This document shows, piece after piece, positions 36,422 to 45,518 of a DNA stretch of 64,000 bases. The notes beneath the pieces were generated by a model that ran no database searches, was not told where the DNA came from, and was given only the letters and a program-made list of their open reading frames with translations. A program made the translations under genes and the position numbers. Position 1 is the stretch's first letter. Every line of letters begins with the position of its first letter. This stretch comes from Heterocephalus glaber (taxonomy: Eukaryota; Chordata; Mammalia; Rodentia; Bathyergidae): contig NW_004624752.1 in assembly GCF_000247695.1 (NCBI RefSeq), positions 1,123,771 through 1,187,770 of the forward strand, given 5' to 3'.

Positions 36422-36547
36422 TTGGAGTGGGCATCAGTTCAGGGTAGGGTCTGCCAAGGAGGAGCAGATAAGGAAGACATGCACTTGGAGTGGGCATCAG
36501 TTCAGGGCAGGGTTGGCCAAGGAGGAGTTTGCTTGGGCTGAAAAATA
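36422..36547. repeat. 63-bp tandem duplication
   Basis: Two copies start at 36422 and 36485, sharing 'ttggagtgggcatcagttca' and, after it, 'gggtagggt/gggcagggt' and 'gccaaggaggag'. The copies differ at a few bases, so the duplication is not brand new. The period equals 21 codons. A plus-strand frame of 105 codons (36224-36541) runs through both copies. Confidence 0.9.
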
Positions 36548-37035
36548 AAGCTGCTCATGGTCAACATTATCCTGGACTGGTGCCCCATCTGACGGCCAGC
36601 CATATTATCTTTCTGTCCTGGCAGCGTCCGGTCGCAAAGGCACTGGCAGGCAGAGAGGAAGAGTTAGGGACCCTTGTGCCGGTCCTTACCACCAGCACCA
36701 AGGCTCGTGAGGCACCTGATGGCCTGAGACTAGGGAGGTATCAGAAATGCGTCAACTTTATTTTAGGACCTCTGCTGTCTTACTTGATACGTGCTGTTTA
36801 TCATGTTTATTTCTCATTTACACATTTATTTGTTTTATTTTCATCACTTTCTTATTTTCCATCAATTAAATTGGGTTTTCTTGGTTGGTCAGTTTATTTT
36901 CCTAGTGATTACTTTTAAGATTGTACTCTCATTTACTGCTGTTAATCTTCTCCTTTGTCAATGATTTTTTTCTTCCTCTAAGAAGACAACTCTTGTAGCA
37001 TACTCGTATTCCTTTCTGAGTTGTTGTATTTTCTC
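36548..37035. other. No gene recognised
   Basis: An AATAAA follows at about 36543. From 36750 the plus strand is T-rich and may be diverged antisense L1. No gene. Confidence 0.35.
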
Positions 37036-37059
37036 TTTCTCCTTCCTTCCTTCCTTCCT

Positions 37060-37111
<52 letters not shown>

Positions 37112-37117
37112 TCCCTC

Positions 37118-37183
<66 letters not shown>

Positions 37184-37187
37184 CTCT
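37036..37187. repeat. (CTTT)n microsatellite with CCTT start
   Basis: About 150 bases of CTTT tandem repeats begin with CCTT units at the left, with one CCCTCC interruption near the middle (about 37114) and CT steps at the right end. Confidence 0.98.
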
Positions 37188-39029
37188 GTTAGCTTAGTTT
37201 ACTTTACAATTTTTAAGACAACAATAGACTAGATATTGATTTCTCATCCTGAATTCTCATATTGCTTGTGACATCTCTGGGTTTGTGGGTTTTATTTGAG
37301 GAATTCAAGAGTGTTTTCGTTTGCTCTTTTCAACTCACACATAAATAACACTATGACTAGAAAATAATTTCTATGTTGAACTTTTAATGCTCACAGAAGC
37401 TGCATCTGGGAATCTGCCTCAGTCCTACACCAATGCTGTGAACTATGAGTCTTCTGCACAGGCTATGGCCCTGGGTGTGGACCAGTGTGCTTCATGTTTC
37501 CACACTCACACCTCGTGCCCTACATGCCCAGCTGCTCTTCTCCCAGAGATTTCCTGACCTCATTTTTTCCTTGCTTTTTCACATGTATTGGGCAGTCCTT
37601 GTTCTACATCTTTCTTCCTTCATTTGTTACAGCGGAGCTTCTGGCCTCCTGGCGTCCAGGTGCAGGGAGCTTGGACTTCCTGGGGCAGAGGGTTGGCCCC
37701 CTTCTGCCTTGGTTTCTGGAAGTAAAAGAGAGAGGGGATGATAGTGACCCCTTTGGAACAGGGTCACTGGTTGCCTTCCAGATGCCGCCCTCACCTAGTC
37801 CTCCTCTCTAAGCTCCTTCGCCCCCTTCCTGAGTGGATGCCAGGCCTGGGTAGGAGGTTCTGCCTGGCGAGGCACCAAGGCTGGGCAGGCACTGTCACCA
37901 ACTCCAGCTGCTGGATTGGCAGTGTTTCCTTAGATTTCTTGCTATGCAGATTCTAATATACATACAATCTTTCACATAAGCAAAATTTATATTGTTTGTG
38001 TGCAACTAACAAAGAGTGGGCAAAAGATACAAACTGACAATTTAAATCAAATTGTGTAAATCACAAATAAAATATGATCCATCCCATTAGAAATAAAAAA
38101 AATCCTAAGAAAACCATAGAGGCCTCTTCTGACAGGCAGCATTGAAAGGACCCATACGGCTTGGGGTCAGAGGTCAGAGGTTGTACCTGCTCTGGTGTGT
38201 GGGTCTCTGTCTGTGGTATCTGCAGGGGACCTGGGATCTCAGGGATCCAGGCAGTGGCAGATCTGCTGTCCCTGAGGAAGGCTCCAGACACATTGCTCCT
38301 GCCCAGCCTCTGCCCGGCAGAGCTGGCTCCATCCCCAGGCCTTCTCAGAGCTTCAGGGGTGTCTGATGCTGGAGGACACATGGGGTGTTTGGAGAATCTG
38401 TCCCCTAAACTTCTTGAGTGAGCGATGCTGCGGTTCCAAAGTCCTCTCCACCTTCCAGAACTCAGGGTGACGTCTATCCCCAGGGTGAGGTCCTCAGAGG
38501 GCGGGCCTAACCCCACTGCGGTATCGGGAGGTGGGGCTTTGGAAGGTGATTCAGGTTAAATGTGGCCATAGGGCACAGGGCCTTGTGTGGGAGGCCGTGC
38601 TGGAGAGGCCTGAGTGGACAAAGCCCTGTGCCCACTGGGGACTCCCCAGAAGCCCCAACAAGAGGGACCTCACCCACTGTGCCACTCAACTCTGGATTCT
38701 CAGCCTCCAAACCATGAAACCAAAGTCTCTCCCCTTGTCAATCACCATGCCTGTGGCTGTCCATGCAGTCAGCACTCAACTTGGAGGACAGCACTTAGCC
38801 ATGCACTCCTCCTTAAGAACAAGCTCAAAGGTTTCTGCCTAATTGCTGGGTGCTCTTGTTTTCTTTGACAATCTTGGCAATTGGCACTGCCCTCCTAATG
38901 GCCCATGTCGGGGCCATGGTCTGGGGTTCAGAGTGTAAATGTACAGAGAGCCCCCTGTGGCTGAGGACACACTGCACCTTACCTCTCCTTGCTGACTTGT
39001 TGTTCTTAATTAGAATTGACGGCAGCGCC
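37188..39029. other. No gene recognised
   Basis: AT-rich near the ends and GC-richer from 37440 to 38960. Frames up to 151 codons (38061-38516, minus) have no domain and overlap others. Confidence 0.4.
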
Positions 39030-39240
39030 TCTGTTTGATTGGTCTTTTTAGAGAAAAGGTTCTTAGACTTAATTATTCTACTTCATACTGTTCCCAAGCC
39101 ATTACTTTCTGCTTTTGAGTTAATTAAATCCTTTCTGCTTTCTGTTGCTCTTTGGTTGTTCTCTTTCTAATTTCTTAGATTTAGTGCTCATTTTATTTTT
39201 CTGTTGCTCCTCTTTAAAGTGGGAGTGGCTATAAAAGTTA
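39030..39240 (-). mobile_element. L1 ORF2 remnant (linker region)
   Basis: On the plus strand the T-rich text with 'cctttctgctttctgttgct' and 'ctttctaatttcttagat' resembles the reverse complement of the L1 ORF2 linker between endonuclease and reverse transcriptase. Highly diverged. Confidence 0.5.
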
Positions 39241-39576
39241 TGAAAATTATCCAGAGCAGAGTTTTGGCCCCATCCCTAAAGTTCTTAGATGAATTACTTT
39301 CTTAATAAATCATAATGACAACTGTGATTTCCATCTTTGACCTAGGATTGACCAAAAAGGTAAGTTTTCTCTCTTTTGTCTGAGCGTTGTGTCTTTATAG
39401 GTCAAAGTTCAGTTTGTATTGTCCTCTATTATTATTTTGATATCATTCAGGGAACCTTCTCCATATAAGTTTTGATTTTGCATGTTACTGACTTGCAAAC
39501 TGTGGTTTGTTTGTGTATGGGGCATAGAACAGTTTTTAAAAATATTTCCCGAGCAATTAAAATAAACTTCTTGCTT

Positions 39577-40000
39577 CTTTTTTTTTTGTTAAATTCTTTT
39601 ATTGGTCCATTGTAGGTATACAACACAATTACATTTCTCATTGGGAACTTGTACCTTTACATGATGCATCTTGGTTCTTATTTTTTCCCCATGCCTAGCC
39701 CTCCCTTCACCCCCTCCACCCTTCCCTATTTACAAAGACTTTATTTCCATTTTTTCCATTTCTCAGCATTGTTCCTTTCCCTTCTTTCCTTTCCCCTGCC
39801 CCTCCCACTACCCCTACCCCTTTGGACCTTTTCTTCCTATTTTGCATTATCGATTATTCATTCTAATCATTGGTACATTTTAAGTATACAATATAATGAC
39901 ATTCATCATTGGAAATTTGCACCTTTACATAATCTCTCTTGGTTCTTATTTTTCACCCTTGCCCAGCCCTCCCTTCAACCCCTCAATTATACTGTTTAGA
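39577..40000 (-). mobile_element. L1 3' UTR tandem dimer
   Basis: A T run at the left is the poly(A) tail of a minus-strand insertion. Two similar units follow: about 39586-39835 and from 39867 on. Each contains, on the plus strand, a 'ggtatacaa' block, then 'cattgggaac/cattggaaat', then 'cttggttcttatttt', then a C/T-rich tract. Read on the minus strand this is the L1 order of purine tract then 3' UTR ending in CCAATAAA. The right end and the target duplication were not established. Confidence 0.75.
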
Positions 40001-40949
40001 ACTTTTACAATCTCATGTATGTCCACTGGGGGTGTCAAGTACAGAAACATAGATGTGGGAGGCTCCCTAACTATGCCTTTACATATCTCTTCTTATCTGC
40101 TTCTTTCGTTTTATACACTGCACAGGGTGTGACTGTGTAGGGACATGAGTGTAGTGAGTATCGTGACATAGCAGTTCAACATTCCTTTGACAGCTTTTTG
40201 GTGCTAATGTCTAGCTTTTAGTTATTCTTGTCTGATACTTATAATGACCCAAGCAATTTAGAAAAAAAGGGAAAAAGTATAGAACTAACTCTACGGGTTT
40301 CAAGGCTTGTTAGAAGTCTGAGATAATCAAGGTGATGAGGCACTGGCCTCAGCATGTGCAGGTGGATCTGGCATCAAGATGGGCAGAGAGACCGGGAAGC
40401 AAGAACAGACCCACACCTCGCAGACGCCTGAATTTCACCAAAGGGCAGAGACAATTTAGTGAATAAAAACAGTTTTGTCAGCAAATGGCACTGCAGAGGT
40501 AGAGTCCGTATCCAGGCTCAAAAACAAGAGCTTTCACGTGTAATTTGTACCACATAGAATCATTAGATTGAGGAGGAGCACAGCTCCTCAGTGGGATACC
40601 TAAACAATGGGAAATCTAAACAATACTACTCATGGAAATAAACAGACGAGGATATACTCATGTCTGGGATGGGGACATATTTTTTATTTTAATAAAAATT
40701 TGTAAAAATTAAAAACATCCTCTCTACAAAATAGAGTCATGCATTGTTTAGTGGTGGGGACATAGCTGGAGAAATATGTCAGTGGTGATTTTTGTCATTG
40801 TGTGAACATCACAGATTGTAGTTCTACGGACTAAGATGGCTGTGATCTCTCCGGGCTACATAGTCTCATGGGTTACCATTGTGACTGTGCCCTGATATTG
40901 ACTGACACATGGTCCTGTGGCACATGACTGCTCACTATTAACAGAATGT
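40001..40949. other. No gene recognised
   Basis: The first 130 bases may be a further 5' part of the L1 insertion to the left. The rest is AT-rich without a diagnostic feature. Confidence 0.35.
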
Positions 40950-41420
40950 AGATGCAAGCCACACAGTGGGAGAAAACATGTGCGAACCACACATTCCTTG
41001 GAGAACCTGTATCCAGAATATACAAAGGACCCTCAGAACTCAATGTTAAGAGAACAAGTTGCCACTAAAGATGGACAATCAACTGGAACCGATGCCACAC
41101 CACAGAATACAGAGAGAAGGCAAGTGAGCCCATGGAAGGATGTTGATAACATTAATCATTAGGGTAACATAAATTAAAAGCACAATCAGGGGCCCTGTGA
41201 GCCTATCAGAATCACTCAATTTAAGAATGCTCTGCAGGTAGATAATTAACAAATGTGGAACATCCATGCCCCAGACCATGTGGCAACATTAAGAAGGAAG
41301 GAACCATTGACATTCACAGCATGAATGGCTCTCAGTGAAAGAAGACAGACAAAAACGATTCCATTTATATGAAATTCTAGAAGAAGCAGTCTAACTCACA
41401 GTGAAGAAAGCAGATCAGTA
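40950..41420 (+). mobile_element. L1 ORF2 C-terminus/3' remnant
   Basis: Plus-strand old L1: 'ctgtatccagaatatacaaa' and 'attaatcattagggtaaca' lie upstream, and a block with 'gattccatttatatgaaatt' lies at the end. Internal parts are deleted relative to a full element. A short antisense L1 scrap ('tggaattgctgggttgtagc') lies just downstream at about 41680-41735. Confidence 0.7.
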
Positions 41421-41739
41421 TGTGCTTGGGAAGAGCAGGGGCAGGGTGTGGAGAGGCCAGTACAGGAGCACAGGAAGGGCTCTGTGTCCTTAGACCCCTC
41501 CCCTTGTCTTGCCCATGCAGGTGGCTTCCCAGGTGCACATGCCTGCCAGGTGGGTAGAGCTGTGCTCTGGGGGTCAGCAACCTCGCTGTCTTTCAGTTAT
41601 GCCTCAGGACAGCCATCCCACCTGTCACACTGCCACATGTGTTCTTGCTGAGTCTTCATCATAATCCAGGGACTTTTTCCAAGTCATGGTCCCACAAGTG
41701 GAATTGCTGGGTTGTAGCATAACTGTGTTTAACAGCATG

Positions 41740-42180
41740 TGTTAGTTTCTTACTGCTGCTCTCACAAATCATTGCAAAGGTGATGGCTTAAACATCACAG
41801 GCTTGCTCTCTCTCCCAGCTGGTGGCCATCCACAACACCCAGGTGCTGTGCTGGGCTCCATCCTGGAGGCTGATGAAGAGACTCCACCTTCTGGCCTTGT
41901 CCAGCATCCAGGGCCTGTGCTCCACCCGCCTCAGAGCCAGCCATGGCCAAGGACCCACTCACTCTTCCGGCTTCTCGCTGGCCCGCCTCTACCTTGGCTG
42001 GCGTCAGGCCCTGGCAGGGCATCCTCAAACACTTGGCAACCAGTGCATGAGCAGACGTGGCCCCACCTACCAGGACAAATCCTTGATGGCGTCCCTGCTC
42101 CTGGGACCCAGAGGGCTACTTTGGGGCCATTTACCTGCCCCGCCCCATGAAGTGACACTCACAGCTGCTGTCCTGGTTCT
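41740..42180 (-). mobile_element. MLT1-type LTR remnant
   Basis: The left end reads 'gtgttagtttcttactgctg' followed by 'ctcacaaatcattgcaaa' and 'ggcttaaacatcacag', the reverse complement of an MLT1 3' end. The right part is diverged. Open frames on both strands here (up to 123 codons) are LTR sequence. Confidence 0.7.
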
Positions 42181-43084
42181 CTCTCTACAGTGAGGAGTAA
42201 GCCTCCTGCTATTTCTGGACAAGTTGGGGATTTGTTTTTAGTCAGTCTATTGAGTATGAAACTATATCGCACTTTAAGCTTCCTTTACCTTTCATTTGTA
42301 ATAATAAAAAAAATCCTTTAGAATTTACAGGCCAATATCATTTTCTCTTTTGAAACATAATGCATCTTGGGAATGTTTCCACTAATTGTGGCTTGTATTT
42401 TTAGAATTTATATTTTTAATAAGCCAAAAATGATAATAATTTTACACCATCCACTTTGTCAGTCCTTGGAGAGCCCTCATATTTCCAGCCATAAGGCAGC
42501 CTCCAGACCTGCTTCTGGAACACCCATCGCTGTGACAGTCTGGTCTGTCAGGGGCGGGTGTGGATGGTTCTTATGCATGGGGTGTGGTAGGGGCTCAAAT
42601 CTAGTTAGGTTTTAGATTCCCCTTGTTACCTGTCAGGATTACTATTAAAATCTCATGGAATTTCTAACCACTCTTTCAGACAATTCATATCTTTATGTGA
42701 GTGAGTCTTCTTAGTAGGTAGCGTGTCTATCTGGCCATTTACTTGGTTTCACTTTTACAGTCAAAGGAAGTGGCATAATGAAGTATGTGCACGTACCCTA
42801 GTTTATCCACTGGGGTTTACTTGTCATGGTTATTGTTGCTAATGTCAAATCAGTAAGTGGAAAGCCACACTCTCAGGCACAAATGCTGCCATGTTTTTCC
42901 TGGGTCGCACCCCTTGCTTTCTTGCTCCTATTGGACTACACAGCCTGGCGGTTCTGCTGTGTCCCCAAAGTGTGCAGGTGATGTGTGGGACCTGTCACCT
43001 CCATGCTGCCTGTCTGTGGTTGGCAATCTGTCTGCACTTCTTTCTGGGCAGATCAAGTGCCCATTTCATTTCAGTTGGCCAGGA
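42181..43084. other. No gene recognised
   Basis: AT-rich, no diagnostic element. Could contain diverged antisense L1. Confidence 0.35.
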
Positions 43085-43440
43085 TTTTTGTCATGAATGG
43101 ATGTTGAATTTTCTATGGACTTTTCTGCAGCTATTGAAATGCCTAAAAGCTGACTTAATTTCATTTCTTTTGATAGTGAATTTCATGGATTCCTTTGACA
43201 TACAAAACCAACCTTGCATTCTTGGGGCAAAGCCAGCCTGGTAGTGACAATTTTTTCAATGTGCTGTTGTACTCACTTAGCTAAATATTATATATATAAA
43301 CATCACCACTGCGAATGAGAGAGATTAGCCTGAAATTATCCTTCCTTATAGAGGAAACATTTGGCTTGGGTGCCAAGATTATGCTAGGCCTGGGAAATTA
43401 ATCTGGGGTGGGAAATACATTTTGTAAAGTTAAAATTCTG
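43085..43440 (-). mobile_element. L1 ORF2 reverse transcriptase fragment
   Basis: The plus strand shows the well-known antisense L1 text 'catgaatggatgttgaattt', then 'ttgatagtgaatttcatgg' and 'ccttgcattcttggggcaa'. These encode, on the minus strand, the RT core around the conserved Asp-Ala-Glu-Lys-Ala-Phe-Asp segment. Broken by indels and stops. Confidence 0.8.
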
Positions 43441-43625
43441 CATCTCTTGACTCCCAGTGTTTGTATAAGTATACACACATGTACATATATACGTGTGCAT
43501 AGAGCTCCATAGAATGAGTATATATGTCAATATATAAAAACATATAAAATTTATGAGTTTTATATTTACATAAAACTACACCTATCAATAGATTGTAGAT
43601 AGTGTACTAATACATTAATGCCATA

Positions 43626-43844
43626 GAGTGGCACCTCGGTTCATGAACATAATTCTTTCCATGTTTCTTTTTTTTTCTTTTCTTTCCATGCTTCTGGTTG
43701 CAAACCGAATTGGATGAGAACTGAATCAAATTTCCCCATAAGTCAACATTGAACCTAACCATCAAATTTGATTCGGTTCTTGTCCAATTCAGCTTTCGAC
43801 CAGAATCATGGAAAGATTAAAGTTTGTGAACCAAGGTACCACTG
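43626..43844. mobile_element. Palindromic MITE-like DNA element
   Basis: The outer ends are inverted repeats: AGTGGCACCTCGGTTCATGAA on the left (first 20 bases matter) and the complement of AGTGGTACCTTGGTTCACAA on the right. The match continues inward as 'tctttccatg', 'ttctggt', 'gaattgga' and 'gaatcaaattt' on both arms. Apart from a loop (about 43734-43763), nearly the whole element is one palindrome. The left arm has about 27 extra T-rich bases (43663-43689) ending in a repeated 'tttccatg'. The ends resemble Tigger/pogo-like elements of the Tc1/mariner group. A TA lies at the left junction, but the right TA is offset by two bases. Confidence 0.7.
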
Positions 43845-43902
43845 TGTATGATCTATACTGTATTATAGGCACTACGTGTTGCATTCTATGGTGGCATGTT
43901 TT

Positions 43903-44123
43903 TTTTCTTCATTAAGTTTATTGGTATATTTTAGGTATATAATATGGTGACATTCATCATTGGGAATTTGTACCTTTACATGATGTATCTTGGTTCTTAT
44001 TTTTTCCCCATTCCCTGCCCTCCCTTCAACCCCTCCATCCCTCCCTATTTACAAAGACTTTGCTTCCATTTTTTTCCTTTCCCTTCTTTCCTTTCCCCTA
44101 CTCCTCCCACTTCCTCTTCCCCC
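43903..44123 (-). mobile_element. 5'-truncated L1 3' UTR with target duplication
   Basis: One unit of the same 3' UTR module seen at 39577 and 44939 lies in minus orientation, with a T-run tail at the left and the C/T-rich (purine on minus) tract at the right. A 15-base target duplication, ATGGTGGCATGTTTT, flanks it at 43888-43902 and 44124-44138. About 220 bases long, so it is a severely truncated insertion. Confidence 0.88.
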
Positions 44124-44138
44124 ATGGTGGCATGTTTT

Positions 44139-44928
44139 GTGTATAGACACACACATGGGTATGTACCTCTCGTTGTTCCCTTGCGCCTTCCCTTTATGAC
44201 TGTGTAAAACATTCTTCTTCGACTTCACTGTTTCACTGAGTTTTCACCAGCATCTCTTTTTCTCTTCCTGGTTTCTAGGCAACCTGAGGTGGCCTCCGGA
44301 CAGCTGAGCTGACCCATGTGCACACGGTGGTGAATGTGTCCGGAAGTGCCCTGGTCCTGCCTTCTGCCTCAGGCTGACCCCACTGAGGCCAAGACCCTGG
44401 CTGTGTGGATGGAGGGACCCTCAGAGCAGCAGCAGACCTGGGTCCCTATTTAGACAAGCTGGTCAGAACGTGGCTGGCAGAACCAGACCTCCCCATTGGG
44501 TGGGACCAGTGAGTCCCCACTCTGTTGTGGCTGTGCCCTGTGAGCCCAGTGATGGTGTGGGTGGCTGTGTCTGTGCAGTTCTGGGTGGAGATGGGACCCT
44601 CCCCAGGTGCTGTGATGCTTCCCACAGACAGGAAGAGCTGAGACTGTGGACAGGGGCTGCTTTCTTGTAGGCTCCCCTGTTTCTCTAGGTTCTTTATGAA
44701 GAGCACAGATGTCAGAAGAATTGCAAAGGTAAATTTAAAAAAAATCCACACAATTTCTGTGGTGCTTTAACCCATTGCCACCCAGAGTTTGAACAGTGCG
44801 TTTGTGTCACGTTTCACGTTGGTGGTGTGTGGTGTGATCCCAAGACAACTGGTGCCACCCTGCCCCTCACACACGTGGCGGAGGCCCTCGGGCCAATGGT
44901 TTTCAAATTCTGCACAGCCAACACAATC
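44139..44928. other. No gene recognised
   Basis: GC-moderate single-copy-looking sequence. A minus-strand 101-codon frame has no domain. Confidence 0.4.
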
Positions 44929-44934
44929 AGAACA

Positions 44935-44938
<4 letters not shown>

Positions 44939-44982
<44 letters not shown>
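44939..44982. repeat. (CT)n microsatellite at an L1 tail
   Basis: A perfect CT run lies between the left target duplication and the T stretch of the L1 insertion. Confidence 0.98.
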
Positions 44983-44987
<5 letters not shown>

Positions 44988-45508
44988 ACTAAAATTCTTT
45001 TATGGGTCCATTGTAGGTATACAACACAATGACATTTCTCATTGGGAATTGTACCTTTACATGATGCATCTTGGTTCCTATTTTTTCCCCATTCCCAGCC
45101 CTCCCTTCACCCCCTCCACCCTTCCCTATTTACAAAGACTTTGTTTCCATGTTTTCCAGTTCTCATCATTTTTCCTTTCCCTTCTTTCCTTTCCCCTGCC
45201 CCTCCCACTACCCCTACCCCTTTGGACCTTTTCTTCCTATTTTGCATTATCGATTATTCATTCTAATCATTGGTACATTTTAGGTATACAATATAATGAC
45301 ATTCATCATTGGAAATTTGCACCTTTACATAATCTCTCTTGGTTCTTATTTTTCCCCATTCCCCTGCCCCCCTTTTAATCCCTCCATCCCTCCCTATTTA
45401 CAAAGACTTTGTCTCCAGTTTTCCATTTTCTCATATTAATTCCATTCCCTTCTTTCCTTTCCCCTACCCCTCCCACTTCCCCTTCCCCTTTGCCCCTTTC
45501 CTTCCTAA
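44939..45508 (-). mobile_element. L1 3' UTR tandem dimer with target duplication
   Basis: Two tandem units of the L1 3' UTR module (about 44983-45235 and 45268-45508) are joined by a linker containing 'gcattatcgattattcattc', the same linker as at 39577-40000. The tail at the left is (CT)n plus T, that is (GA)n and A on the minus strand. A 10-base duplication AGAACACATT flanks the whole at 44929-44938 and 45509-45518. The 183-codon plus frame through it is an artefact of the pyrimidine-rich sequence. Confidence 0.88.
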
Positions 45509-45518
45509 AGAACACATT

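Noticed and set aside
36543..36548. AATAAA after the 63-base duplication as the 3' end of a gene or LTR
   Set aside because: No downstream GT-rich element, upstream gene or LTR boundary could be established.
37036..37187. A repeat array that could be taken for CRISPR-like
   Set aside because: It is a 4-base microsatellite without spacers, and the window is a mammalian nuclear genome.
44827..45378. A 183-codon open frame with Leu-Ser repeats
   Set aside because: It reads through a CT microsatellite and two L1 3' UTR units. Low stop density comes from pyrimidine-rich sequence.
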